Assembly (NCBI GenBank): GCA_018434945.1 | Contig: JAHDOI010000031.1 | Coordinates: forward strand, 1 to 64,000 | Direction: 5' to 3' | Origin: Selenomonadales bacterium | GTDB lineage: Bacteria > Bacillota > Negativicutes > Sporomusales > UBA7701 | DNA: 64,000 nucleotides | Shown: positions 24,062 to 32,555 of the stretch, piece after piece | Position numbering within the stretch: position 1 is the first letter of the stretch | Layout of the letters: each line of letters opens with the position of its first letter | Notes under the pieces: model-generated | What the model was told of the DNA's origin: nothing | The model's input: only the letters and a program-made list of their open reading frames with translations | The model's database searches: none | Position numbers and translations under genes: made by a program

Positions 24062-25324
24062 ATGAGAAAGGTGAACCTGGCGTACGGCAAGACGGGGCTC
24101 GAGGTGGCGGTGCCGGACGACGCGGTTGTCATCGAGCCGCGCCATACCGACGGGCTGGCGTACGAGAAGGGGTCGGTGCTGCACGCGCTGCGCCATCCGA
24201 CCGGCACGCCGCCGCTGCGCGACATGGTCAGGGCGACCGACAGGGTGGCGATCGTCATCTCGGATATCACCCGGCCGACGCCCAACCACAAGCTTGTGCC
24301 GTGGCTGCTGGAGGAGCTGAGTCATGTGCCGCGGGAGAATTTCGTCGTCATCAACGGCCTGGGCAGCCACCGCGCGAATACGCGCGAGGAGCTGGCCGGC
24401 ATGCTGGGGCGGGAGGTGGTGGAGACCGTGAGGGTCGTGAACCACGATGCGTTCGACGACGCCGGGCTTGTCCATGTGGGCCGCAACAGCTACGGATCGG
24501 ATGTTTTCCTCAATAAGACGTATGTCGAGGCGGATTTCAGGATCGCCACCGGTTTCATCGAGCCGCATTTCTTCGCCGGGTTTTCCGGCGGGCCGAAGGG
24601 CATCTCTCCCGCCGTTGCCGGCATCAGGACCATCCTCGATTTCCACAACGCCGCGATGATCGGCCACCCGAACAGCACATGGGGGATCATCGAGGGCAAC
24701 ATCCTCCAGGACGCCGCGACCCAGAACTGCCTGAAGGTCAAGCCGCAGTTCATGCTGAACGTGACGCTCAACGGCAAGAAGGAGATCACGGGCGTGTTCG
24801 CCGGCGACGTCATCAAAGCCCACCGCAAAGGGTGCAAGTTCGTGAAGGAGCACGCGATGTATGCGGTGGACGCGCCGTTCGATATCGTGGTGACGACCAA
24901 TTCGGGGTACCCGCTGGACCAGAACCTCTACCAGACGGTCAAGGGCATGAGCGCCGCCGCCCAGATCGTCCGCCAGGGGGGCAGCATCGTGAGCGCCTCG
25001 GAGTGTTCGGACGGCGTGCCCGACCACGGCAATTACGCCAAGATCCTGACGATGCGCGAGACGCCGGGCGAGCTGCTGGCGATGATCGAGGATCCGTCGT
25101 TCTCGATGTTCGATCAGTGGCAGGTGCAGGTGCAGGCGATGATCCAGCTGAAGGCGGACTGCTATGTTTATTCGACCCTCGACGAGGCGACGGTGCGGAA
25201 GGCGAAGTTTACGCCGGTCGCCGACGTGGGCGATACGCTGGCCGCGCTGCTGGCGAAGTACGGGCCGGGGGCCAGGGTGGCGGTGCTGCCGCTGGGGCCG
25301 CTGACGATACCGTACGTCAGGTGA
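24062..25324 (+). CDS. larA: Lactate racemase LarA family
   Basis: This 420-residue enzyme belongs to the nickel-pincer racemase family (DUF2088). The ligands known from LarA are in place: His103 (GSHRANT), His169 and Lys179 (EPHFFAGFSGGPKG, Lys being the site that binds the pincer cofactor) and His195 (FHNAAMIGHP). It interconverts L- and D-lactate or another 2-hydroxy acid in the cytoplasm. The cofactor genes larB, larC and larE are not nearby. Its 3' end overlaps the convergent ligase gene by eight bases. Confidence 0.9.
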   Translation: MRKVNLAYGKTGLEVAVPDDAVVIEPRHTDGLAYEKGSVLHALRHPTGTPPLRDMVRATDRVAIVISDITRPTPNHKLVPWLLEELSHVPRENFVVINGLGSHRANTREELAGMLGREVVETVRVVNHDAFDDAGLVHVGRNSYGSDVFLNKTYVEADFRIATGFIEPHFFAGFSGGPKGISPAVAGIRTILDFHNAAMIGHPNSTWGIIEGNILQDAATQNCLKVKPQFMLNVTLNGKKEITGVFAGDVIKAHRKGCKFVKEHAMYAVDAPFDIVVTTNSGYPLDQNLYQTVKGMSAAAQIVRQGGSIVSASECSDGVPDHGNYAKILTMRETPGELLAMIEDPSFSMFDQWQVQVQAMIQLKADCYVYSTLDEATVRKAKFTPVADVGDTLAALLAKYGPGARVAVLPLGPLTIPYVR

Positions 25325-26789
25325 GCCACGCCGGGCAGCCGGCCGCTTCCGCGCCGGCCGGGGATCTGGTGAGGCTGCGGCGCAGCAGCCGCAGGCCGTC
25401 ATCCATGCCCTGAGCGCCGAGCAGGGCGACGAGGTCGCCGGGGCCGGCGGCTTCGGCGGTTGTTTCCATCGCGGCCGCGAGCGTTTCGCGGAACAGGTAA
25501 TTTACGCCCGCTTTGCCGAGCGCCTCGCAGAAGGCGCTCTTTTCGTCGTTGTCCACAGTGTCGGCGGCGCTTACGCCGTCGGCGCCGGCGGTGACGACGA
25601 GGGTGAAGGGGGTCGCCCGCCACCAGCGGGCGAGGGCGGCGGCGCAGGCGGCGTTGATGGCCGGGCCGCGTCGGCCGCGGATGGCGAAGGCCACGACGAA
25701 GCGGCGGCGGCTGAAGGCGGCCAGGGTGCGGAAGACGGCGTCGATGCTGCCGGGGTTGAGGGCGGTGTCGTCGACGACGGTGCGGCCGGCGAGGCGCGAG
25801 ACGGCGAAACGGCGCGGGACGCCGCGGAAGGCGGCGAGGGCGGCGGCGGCCGTCGCGGGGGGGACGCCGCACAGGGCGGCGGCGACTGTCGCCAGCAAGG
25901 CGTTTTCGACGTTGTGGCGGCCGGGCAGCGGGAGTTTTACGGCAAGTTCGCCGGGCGGCACGGCGCAGCCGGGAAGCGGCCGGGGAAAGGCGAGGGAGAA
26001 GGCGCTGCCGCTGTCGGCGAGGCGGACGATGCGGGCGGTGACGTCGGCGGGCGCGTCCACGGCGCAGGCGACGGCCGGGGCGGCGGCGGCCATGGCCCGG
26101 CAGAGGGGGTCGGCAGCGTTGATGACGAGCGGGACCGCCGGCCCGAGGAGGCCGGGGAAGCCCTGTTTGGCGGCGCAGTAGGCGTCGAAGCCGCCGGGGA
26201 AGTCGAGGTGGTCGGGGCTGATGTTGGTGACGACGCCGCAGGCGAAGGTGACGTCGTCCACCCGTCCCTGGTCGATGCCCTGGGCGGAGACTTCCATGGC
26301 GGCGTGGCTTACGCCGGCGTCGCGCATCGCGGCCAGGTGCGCCTGGAGGCTGGCGGCGTCGGGGGTGGTGAGGTCGCTGGGGCGGGTGAGGCCGCCGACT
26401 TTTACGCAGACGGTGCCGATGAGGCCGGAGGATAGGCCGGCCTGGCGGAAGATGTGGTCGAGCATGAAGGTGACGGTGGTTTTGCCGTTGGTGCCGGTGA
26501 CGCCGACGAGGGCGAGCGACCTGGAGGGGTGGCGGTGGAAGCGGGCGGCCAGCTCGCCGAGGGCCCGGCGGGCGTCGGGGACGGCGACGACCGGCACGGG
26601 AAGGGCGGGCAGGCTGCCGGGGCTGTCGCTGACGACGGCGAGCGCCCCGCGGACGACGGCGCCGGCGGCGTATGTATTGCCGTCGCGGCTGGCGCCGCGG
26701 ACGGCGACGAAGATGAAGCCGGGCGACACCTGGCGCGAGTCGCAGGTGATGCCGGCGGCGGATGCGAGGATATTGTCTATGAGCTCCAC
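25317..26789 (-). CDS. MurE-like Mur ligase with altered C-terminal domain
   Basis: This 490-residue cytoplasmic protein has the three-domain Mur ligase layout. The ATP site GVTGTNGKTTVTF (about 110) and MEVSAQGID and NISPDHLDFPGG segments are MurE-like. The C-terminal domain is unusual: the family's D-Y-A-H-T-P block is DDTALNP, the GGDRD block is AIRGRRG, and the D-N-P-R motif that selects diaminopimelate is absent (VVTAGAD instead). It probably still binds UDP-MurNAc peptides or a related acid and ATP, but may add another residue or do another ligation. It may be a paralogue beside a true MurE elsewhere. Confidence 0.75.
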   Translation of the reverse strand: MELIDNILASAAGITCDSRQVSPGFIFVAVRGASRDGNTYAAGAVVRGALAVVSDSPGSLPALPVPVVAVPDARRALGELAARFHRHPSRSLALVGVTGTNGKTTVTFMLDHIFRQAGLSSGLIGTVCVKVGGLTRPSDLTTPDAASLQAHLAAMRDAGVSHAAMEVSAQGIDQGRVDDVTFACGVVTNISPDHLDFPGGFDAYCAAKQGFPGLLGPAVPLVINAADPLCRAMAAAAPAVACAVDAPADVTARIVRLADSGSAFSLAFPRPLPGCAVPPGELAVKLPLPGRHNVENALLATVAAALCGVPPATAAAALAAFRGVPRRFAVSRLAGRTVVDDTALNPGSIDAVFRTLAAFSRRRFVVAFAIRGRRGPAINAACAAALARWWRATPFTLVVTAGADGVSAADTVDNDEKSAFCEALGKAGVNYLFRETLAAAMETTAEAAGPGDLVALLGAQGMDDGLRLLRRSLTRSPAGAEAAGCPAWLT

Positions 26790-26850
26790 GCTTTACCCTC
26801 CCTGGCGGTCGTAATCAGCGCTATATTTTATGCGCCCGCCCGCCATCGGT

Positions 26851-26880
26851 GAGTAAAAGAGTTTATCCGGCCGGATACTA
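26851..26880 (+). promoter_or_regulatory. Possible forespore (sigmaF/G-type) promoter of vanW-like gene
   Basis: GAGTA and GATACTA are separated by 18 bases, each one mismatch from the GHATR / CATNHTA consensus. The start codon is 30 bases downstream. Confidence 0.45.
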
Positions 26881-26910
26881 GCAGGGAATACGTTTGCGGG
26901 AGGAGCGGCG

Positions 26911-27732
26911 GTGAGGATAGCGCTGGCAGCGGTGGTGATTATCGGCTGTTTGCTTATGACCGCCTGCGGAATGCAGCCGGCCCCGAAGCCCGAGCCGCGG
27001 GTGGCGGCGGCGGTGACGGTGGAGGAGGTGGCGGTGGGCGGGCTGACGCGGGCCGGGACGGCGGCGGCTCTGCAGGAGCTGGCGGCGGCGCGCTATGAGC
27101 CGCCGGTCGACGCCAGGTTCGCCGACGGGGACGGGACGGTGGTGGCTGATCGGGACGGGCGGATGGTGGATGTGGCGGCGACGGCGGAGGCGGCGCTGGC
27201 CGCGCCCACCGGCAGCGCGCTGACGGCCGCGTACCGTCCGCTGACGGCGGCTTTGACGGCCGGCGACCTGGCCGCCGCGCGGCAGGCCGGCTCGTATACG
27301 ACGACAATCCTCGACGCCAGCCCGGGACGGCTGGAGAATATCGTTCTGACCGCCGCGCTGCTGAACAACGCGGCGATCGCCGCCGGGGCGGAGTTTTCCT
27401 TCAACAGCCGCACGGGCGAGCCGACGCGCGAGCGTGGCTTCCGGCCGGCGGTCGTGTTCGTGGACGGGGGGCACGGGGAGGAGCTGGGGGGCGGGATGTG
27501 CCAGGTGTCGAGCACGCTGTATAACGCGGTGCTGGCGGCCGGGCTGAGGGTGACGGAGCGCCATGCCCACTCGCAGCCGGTGAGCTATGTGCCGCCGGGG
27601 CGGGACGCGACCACATATACCGACAAGGATCTGCGGTTCGTGAACACCACCCGCCGCACGCTCGTGCTGCGCTCTTATGTGGCGGGAAGAAAATTGCATG
27701 TCGATATTTTCGTTCTCGCCGGCGGCGCATAG
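26911..27732 (+). CDS. VanW-family lipoprotein
   Basis: This 273-residue protein has a lipoprotein signal with lipobox LMTAC (Cys19) and a C-terminal VanW domain (FSFNSRTGEPTRERGF, then GGGMCQVSSTLYNAVL and ERHAHSQPVSYVPPGRDA). VanW domains occur in cell-wall proteins of spore formers; the biochemical role is not settled. GTG 26911 follows GGAGGAGCGG. The gene is followed 41 bases later by a SpoIID-like gene, and both have forespore-type promoters, so a role in spore cortex or engulfment is inferred. Confidence 0.88.
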   Translation: MRIALAAVVIIGCLLMTACGMQPAPKPEPRVAAAVTVEEVAVGGLTRAGTAAALQELAAARYEPPVDARFADGDGTVVADRDGRMVDVAATAEAALAAPTGSALTAAYRPLTAALTAGDLAAARQAGSYTTTILDASPGRLENIVLTAALLNNAAIAAGAEFSFNSRTGEPTRERGFRPAVVFVDGGHGEELGGGMCQVSSTLYNAVLAAGLRVTERHAHSQPVSYVPPGRDATTYTDKDLRFVNTTRRTLVLRSYVAGRKLHVDIFVLAGGA

Positions 27733-27756
27733 GAAGGGGGCTGCCGGCCCATACTA
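27727..27756 (+). promoter_or_regulatory. Forespore (sigmaF/G-type) promoter of SpoIID-like gene
   Basis: GCATA and CATACTA with an 18-base spacer match the GHATR-N18-CATNHTA forespore consensus at every position. It overlaps the end of the VanW gene. Confidence 0.65.
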
Positions 27757-27773
27757 GCAGCGGAGGTGGGAGG

Positions 27774-28796
27774 ATGCGTAAAAATTCGTATTTCAATATC
27801 GCCCTTGTCGCAGTCGTCGCTGTAGCATTGATCGCGGGAGCCTATACACTCTTACGCCCTCCCGCCGCCAAGCCGCCGGCCGAGCCGGCTCCGGCGCCCG
27901 CGCCGGCCGCGCCGCTGAAGCCCGCGCCCGAGCCCATCCCTGGCGTGCCGCAGTTCGACGCGGCCAAGTACAAGACCGAGCCGGTGATAACGGTGTGGCG
28001 GGCCGACCGCGGCACCCGGGAAAGGATGCCGCTGGAGAAGTATCTCGAAGGGGTGATCGCCCGGGAGATGGAGCCCGACTGGCCTCAGGAGGCTTTGCGG
28101 GCCCAGGCGATCGTGTCGCGCACGCTGACGGTGAACGCCATCGAGGCGGGCACAATCCGGCGGCTGCATGACGCCGACGTGAGCACGTCGAAGGAGGAGC
28201 TGCAGGCTTACGCCCCCGAGAGGGTCAATGACCGCATCCGCGAGGCGGTGCGTTCGACGCGCGGCGAGCTGCTGCTGTACGCCGGCAGCCTGGTGAACGC
28301 TATCTACAGTTCGAGCAGCGGCCAGATCGCCGCTACCCGCGAGGAGAGTTTCCCGAAGGAGATTCCCCACCCCACGCCGTATTTTCAGCCGGTGACCGAT
28401 GACAGCTACAAGTACACGCCGCCCCACCTCCAGTACTGGACGGTGGTCATCCCCGGCCGGAAGGTGGCCCAGGCGGTGGGGTATAGCGGCAACCCCGGTG
28501 ATATCAGGATTATCGAGAAGGGGCCGTCCGGCCGTATCCTGTGGATCGGCGCCGGCGACAGGAAGGTTTACGGGGCGGAGTTCCGCAAGGCGGTCGGGTT
28601 CGATTTGCTGAAGTCGACGCTGGTGGACGAGATGAGTTACGCGAACGGTTCGTTCACGTTCAAGGGCCGCGGCTGGGGCAACGGTGTCGGCATGGCCCAG
28701 TGGGGCGCGTTCACGTACGCGAAGGACGGCTGGAAGGCCGAGGATATCGTGAAGCATTATTACGTGGGCGCCGAGGTCAAGAAGATTTGGGAATAG
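27774..28796 (+). CDS. SpoIID/LytB-domain membrane-anchored protein
   Basis: This 340-residue protein has an N-terminal membrane helix (about 7-27), a proline/alanine linker (28-60) and a SpoIID domain (about 75-335). Typical segments are MPLEKYLEGVIAREMEPDWPQEALRAQAIVSRT, YSSSSGQIA and GRGWGNGVGMAQWGA near the end. SpoIID is a lytic transglycosylase that removes stripped glycan strands during engulfment or spore wall remodelling. It is one of two SpoIID-domain proteins here (the other at 52348). ATG 27774 follows GGAGGTGGGAGG. Confidence 0.9.
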   Translation: MRKNSYFNIALVAVVAVALIAGAYTLLRPPAAKPPAEPAPAPAPAAPLKPAPEPIPGVPQFDAAKYKTEPVITVWRADRGTRERMPLEKYLEGVIAREMEPDWPQEALRAQAIVSRTLTVNAIEAGTIRRLHDADVSTSKEELQAYAPERVNDRIREAVRSTRGELLLYAGSLVNAIYSSSSGQIAATREESFPKEIPHPTPYFQPVTDDSYKYTPPHLQYWTVVIPGRKVAQAVGYSGNPGDIRIIEKGPSGRILWIGAGDRKVYGAEFRKAVGFDLLKSTLVDEMSYANGSFTFKGRGWGNGVGMAQWGAFTYAKDGWKAEDIVKHYYVGAEVKKIWE

Positions 28797-29293
28797 ATGA
28801 GGTTTTTTCGCCCGGGTACCCGCCCTGGCGTTATCTTTGCCGCCGCCGGTCGAATGTTTACCTGGAGAGCCTCTGCGAGGTGGTGACGGCCCGCCGGGGC
28901 GAGCTGGCGGATATCGCGGCGACGCCTTTCCGCAAGAGCGTGGAGGCGGAGCGCGTGCTGCTGGCCGATATGCGGGAGCTGGGGTTCTGGCATTCGGTGA
29001 CCAACCGCAAATACGGGCCGCTGTTCAGGAAGGGGCTGAATTTCGAGGTGGATTTCTACCACCCCGATTTCCAGGTGGCGGTGGAGGTGGAGAAGGGCGA
29101 GGTCAGCAACGTGTGGAAGAATATCTGCAAGTTCGCCGAGTCGCCGGTCATCCGCCACGGGGTGATTATGGTGCCGGTGATCCGCAAGGGCCAGACGGGC
29201 AGCACGGAGTTTTACCAGAACACGCTCAAGCGGCTGGGGAGCCTGGAGAGCATTTTCGCATTTGTGGATAGTGTGCTGATAATAGGGTATTGA
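28787..29293 (+). CDS. Hypothetical protein with possible PD-(D/E)XK nuclease core
   Basis: This frame overlaps the end of the SpoIID-like gene by ten bases. The only workable early start is TTG 28787, giving 168 residues; a later GTG at about 28877 would remove the first 30. The core EVDFYHPDFQVAVEVEKGEV has the Asp...Glu-x-Glu/Lys spacing of restriction-endonuclease-like folds, followed by a basic segment (VPVIRKGQTG). It may be a DNA-binding or nuclease-like protein of the kind seen in many small conserved proteins. No partner is visible. Confidence 0.6.
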   Translation: MGIDEVFSPGYPPWRYLCRRRSNVYLESLCEVVTARRGELADIAATPFRKSVEAERVLLADMRELGFWHSVTNRKYGPLFRKGLNFEVDFYHPDFQVAVEVEKGEVSNVWKNICKFAESPVIRHGVIMVPVIRKGQTGSTEFYQNTLKRLGSLESIFAFVDSVLIIGY

Positions 29294-29355
29294 CGGGGAC
29301 GCGGCTGTGCGCCGGCCGGCTTATCCCGGCGCTGGGCCATATGCCGTAGGCAGCG

Positions 29356-29557
29356 GGAGCTGTATCGTAAGCGCGCGTTGGCGGAGGGTGTTACGCGCTG
29401 TTGCCGTAGCAAGCCGTTAACGACACCATAAGACCGGCCGTGGATGGCCGGTCTAGTCCGCAAGGAGCCGGATGCGACTTTTGCGGACGGTACGGTCGAG
29501 TCGGCGCAAGGCTTACAGCGCGTATACCCGTAGACGAGCAAGCGTCGATACGGCTCC
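29356..29557 (-). repeat. Branched structured repeat, family 2, copy 2 (reverse orientation)
   Basis: Outer arms GGAGCTGTATCG (29356-29367) and CGATACGGCTCC (29546-29557) pair with one G-U. Inner arms ACGCGCTGT (29393-29401) and ACAGCGCGT (29515-29523) are the same as in copy 1 at 21127. Apical hairpins GACCGGCC/GGCCGGTC and GTCCGCAA/TTGCGGAC take the places of the copy-1 tips. Confidence 0.72.
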
Positions 29558-29608
29558 TGCCTTTAGCACAGACTGCGTTCTCCGTCGTCAGATTTTCTTA
29601 AGGGCACC

Positions 29609-29628
29609 GGCGGCAAGTTTTTGCCGCC
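29609..29628. terminator. Hairpin downstream of family 2 copy 2
   Basis: GGCGGCAA-GTTT-TTGCCGCC is a short symmetric hairpin in the long gap after the nuclease-like gene. The T run is inside the loop rather than after it, so its role as a terminator is uncertain. Confidence 0.35.
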
Positions 29629-29683
29629 GCGGGCATAGATTAATAGCGGAGAGGCCGGCATACGCGACGGTCTCCCCATAACA

Positions 29684-29727
29684 GGCGCCGCCTTCAGTTT
29701 TTGCTGAGGGCGGCGCTACGGTTTTTG
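29684..29727 (+). terminator. Terminator before the DUF1934-argS operon
   Basis: GCGCCGCCTTCAG..CTGAGGGCGGCGC is a long hairpin followed by TACGGTTTTTG. It isolates the operon that follows from upstream transcription. Confidence 0.7.
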
Positions 29728-29757
29728 TTGGCAAGCTTGGGCATTATGGGTTATAAT
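29728..29757 (+). promoter_or_regulatory. sigmaA promoter of DUF1934-argS
   Basis: TTGGCA and TATAAT are separated by 18 bases, 26 bases before the chosen start codon. Confidence 0.7.
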
Positions 29758-29783
29758 ATATGAATGTGGTTAGGAGAGAATAT

Positions 29784-30206
29784 ATGCGTAAGGTTGTCGT
29801 GACGGTGGTCGGCACCCAGACCGACGCGGGCGGCGAGGAGAGCCGCATCGAGTTCGTCACCGTGGGGTCGCGCCAGGACAGGGACGGCGTGAGCTATATT
29901 ACATACCGCGAGAGCGAGATCACCGGCATGGAGGGCACGACGACGCTGCTCAAGCTTTACGCCGACAGGCTGATCCTTGTCCGCATGGGGGCGGTGGAGC
30001 TGAAGCAGGAGTTTCGCCTCGGCTTGACGAGCCATTGCACGTACATAACGCCTTACGGCAGCCTGAAGATGGCGGTGTCGACCAGGCACTTCCAGGCGGC
30101 GGGCGGCGACGGCAGGGAAACTGTGACCGCCGGCTACGATCTGGAGATCGACGGCCGGTGGCAGAGTTACAATACGTTAGCGGTTGAGATTCGGGAGGAA
30201 GAATAG
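29784..30206 (+). CDS. DUF1934 (YwiB-like) beta-barrel protein
   Basis: This 140-residue cytoplasmic protein belongs to DUF1934, a small lipocalin-like barrel of unknown function. Typical strands are VVVTVVGTQTD, YITYRESEITGMEGTTT and a late LEIDGRWQSYNTLAVEI. ATG 29784 is chosen for the AGGAGA site at about 29771-29776; the ATG at 29760 overlaps the promoter region. It sits directly before argS, the order found in Bacillus (ywiB-argS). Confidence 0.85.
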   Translation: MRKVVVTVVGTQTDAGGEESRIEFVTVGSRQDRDGVSYITYRESEITGMEGTTTLLKLYADRLILVRMGAVELKQEFRLGLTSHCTYITPYGSLKMAVSTRHFQAAGGDGRETVTAGYDLEIDGRWQSYNTLAVEIREEE

Positions 30207-30207
30207 C

Positions 30208-31899
30208 ATGAATGTGAAAGTGCTGCTCGCCGGGGCAATCCACGAGGCCGCAGCCGGGATCGAGGCCCTGGCCGGCGCCGAGCTGCCGGCGGTGATGCTC
30301 GAGGTGCCGCCGCAGAAGGAGTTCGGCGATTTCGCGACAAATATAGCGATGCAGCTCGCCCGTCCGGCCCGCCAAAACCCGCGGGCGCTGGCCGACGCGA
30401 TCGCCGGGCGGCTGAACGCGCGGGCCGCGCTGGACAAGCACGAGCCGGCGGCGCTTCCCTGGCTTAAGGAGGCCAAGGTGGCCGGTCCCGGTTTTATCAA
30501 TTTTTACCTCAAGCCTGACTGGCTGTACGCGTTGCTGGCCGATATCGCGGCTGCGGGCGAAGCCTGGGGCCGCTCGGACAGCGGCCGGGGCGAGAAGGTG
30601 CAGGTGGAGTTCGTGAGCGCCAACCCGACCGGTCCCCTCCATGTCGGCCACGGCCGGGGAGCGGCGGTGGGCAGTGCGCTGGCCAATCTCATGAGGGTCG
30701 CCGGCTACGATGTGTCGACCGAGTTTTACATCAATGACGCGGGCAACCAGATCGACTGCCTGGCGGCGTCGGTGGACGCCCGCTACCGCGAGCTGCTGGG
30801 TCAGCAGGTGGAGTTCCCGGAGGACGGCTACCGCGGCCGCGATATTATCGACACCGCCCGGCGGATCGCCGACCAGGCGGGGGCGCGCTATCTGCTGATG
30901 GATCCCGCCGAACGGCTGGCGGTGTTCAAGGAGCTGGCCCGCGAGGAGAAGCTGGCGCTGCTGCGCGAGGACCTGGAGGCGTTCGGCGTGACGTTCGACG
31001 TGTGGTTCAGCGAGCGGACGCTGCACGCGGCCGGGGCGATCGGGGACACCTGCCGCCAGTTGAAGGAAAGCGGCCATATGTACGAGCAGGACGGGGCGCT
31101 GTGGCTGAAGTCGACCGCTTACGGCGACGACAAGGACCGGGTGGTTATCCGCGACAACGGCGTGCCGACTTATCTGGCCGCCGATATCGCTTACCACCGC
31201 GACAAGTTCGCCCGCGGTTTCGACCGGGTGATAAATATCTGGGGCGCCGACCACCACGGTTATATCAGCCGGGTGAAGGCGGCGGTGGCGGCGCTGGGGT
31301 ACGACCCGGAGCATCTCGAGGTGCTTATCCTCCAGATGGTCAATCTCTTCCAGCACGGCGAGCTTGTCAAGATGTCGAAGCGCACCGGCCAGGGGGTCAC
31401 GCTGGCCGAGCTGATCGAGGAGGTCGGCCGCGACGCCGCCCGCTTCTTCTTCATCATGCGCTCGACCGACAGCCAGCTCGATTTCGATCTCGACCTGGCG
31501 AAGTCGCGCACCAACGAGAATCCCGTTTTTTACATCCAGTACGCTCACGCCCGCATCGCCAGCATCTTCCGCCAGGCTGAGGAGGCGGGGCTGACGGTGC
31601 CCGCGCCGGGGGAAGCGCCGATTGAGGCGCTGACGGAGGAGGCGGAGGCCGACCTGATCAAGAAGCTGGGCGAGTATCCGGACGAGGTGGCGGCCGCCGC
31701 CCGCGAGCGGGCGCCGCATCATATCGCCCGCTACGCCCACGAGGTTGCCGCCCTGTTCCATTCTTTCTATAACCAGTGCCGCGTGATCGGCGCCCCGCCC
31801 GACGTCCAGGCGGCCAGGCTGACGCTGGCGGCGGCGGTGCGCGATACGCTCCGTTCGGCGCTCGCCATCCTGGGCGTCGCCGCCCCTGACAAGATGTGA
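30208..31899 (+). CDS. argS: Arginyl-tRNA synthetase
   Basis: This 563-residue class I aminoacyl-tRNA synthetase charges tRNA-Arg. It has an N-terminal Arg-S additional domain (1-80), the HIGH-type motif HVGH in NPTGPLHVGHGRGAA (about 130), the KMSK-type motif VKMSKRTGQ (about 390) and a C-terminal DALR anticodon-binding domain (about 445-563). ATG 30208 lies behind GGGAGGAA and one base after the DUF1934 stop codon, so the two are one operon. No T-box leader was seen upstream. Confidence 0.97.
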   Translation: MNVKVLLAGAIHEAAAGIEALAGAELPAVMLEVPPQKEFGDFATNIAMQLARPARQNPRALADAIAGRLNARAALDKHEPAALPWLKEAKVAGPGFINFYLKPDWLYALLADIAAAGEAWGRSDSGRGEKVQVEFVSANPTGPLHVGHGRGAAVGSALANLMRVAGYDVSTEFYINDAGNQIDCLAASVDARYRELLGQQVEFPEDGYRGRDIIDTARRIADQAGARYLLMDPAERLAVFKELAREEKLALLREDLEAFGVTFDVWFSERTLHAAGAIGDTCRQLKESGHMYEQDGALWLKSTAYGDDKDRVVIRDNGVPTYLAADIAYHRDKFARGFDRVINIWGADHHGYISRVKAAVAALGYDPEHLEVLILQMVNLFQHGELVKMSKRTGQGVTLAELIEEVGRDAARFFFIMRSTDSQLDFDLDLAKSRTNENPVFYIQYAHARIASIFRQAEEAGLTVPAPGEAPIEALTEEAEADLIKKLGEYPDEVAAAARERAPHHIARYAHEVAALFHSFYNQCRVIGAPPDVQAARLTLAAAVRDTLRSALAILGVAAPDKM

Positions 31900-32121
31900 C
31901 ATCAATGACGCGACTTCCGCCCCGTCTTTTGCCGACGGAGGCGGAAGCTTGCGCGAAAAAGCGGATAAATTTGATTATTTTGTCGGTCTTTTTTGCGCCC
32001 GATTGCCTCCGGGCCAGGTGGATCAAGGCTTTGCCGTTCGCCTGTAAAAGGAGGAATTTATCCCCCCGCGGTGAATATTACCATGTAATTTTTGAACGAC
32101 GCAGCGGAGGGGGCCGAATTC
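31900..32121. other. Spacer between argS and rpoE
   Basis: It contains a hairpin with arms CTTCCGCC and GGCGGAAG at about 31914-31948, without a clear T run, and a downstream AT-rich part that probably holds the rpoE promoter. No gene was recognised. Confidence 0.4.
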
Positions 32122-32487
32122 ATGGGCGAAATGGTGAAACAATTGTCAGACGTTGATGTTGCTTATCAGGTTTTGGCTGAAAAAGGTTCGCCGATGTATT
32201 TCCGCGATCTTATCGGCAAGGTTCTCGAGAGCAAGGGAAGACCAGTCGCTTCGGTCGCGCACGCGATGGCCGAGGTGCATACCCAGATCAATATGGACAG
32301 CCGGTTCGTCCATGTGGGCAAAGGCACGTGGGGGCTGGCCGAGTGGCTGCCCCAGCGCGGCGGCCGGGCTGCCGAGGAGACTGCGGCCGCCGTTTCGACG
32401 GATAACAACCTGCGCCGGGAAAAGCTGCTGGCGGAGATTCAGCAGGACTATCCCGCCGCCGGTGTGGACGCTGAGGAAGGCGAGTAA
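32122..32487 (+). CDS. rpoE: RNA polymerase delta subunit
   Basis: This 121-residue protein has a HARE-HTH domain (about 8-80: DVDVAYQVLAEKGSPMYFRDLIGKVL, RFVHVGKGTWGLAEW) and a short acidic end (VDAEEGE). Delta is a Gram-positive accessory subunit that lowers non-specific RNA polymerase binding and aids recycling. The acidic tail is much shorter than in Bacillus. ATG 32122 follows GGAGGGGG. Its place between argS and pyrG is the conserved Firmicute order. Confidence 0.88.
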   Translation: MGEMVKQLSDVDVAYQVLAEKGSPMYFRDLIGKVLESKGRPVASVAHAMAEVHTQINMDSRFVHVGKGTWGLAEWLPQRGGRAAEETAAAVSTDNNLRREKLLAEIQQDYPAAGVDAEEGE

Positions 32488-32555
32488 GCAGCGTATATGA
32501 TTACGGCCATGCTTGGGATAATACAGCGTGAGGCCGGTTTGTAGGAGGATAATCT

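Noticed and set aside
29684-30207. T-box upstream of DUF1934-argS
   Set aside because: No T-box sequence or antiterminator was seen; the hairpin lies before the promoter.
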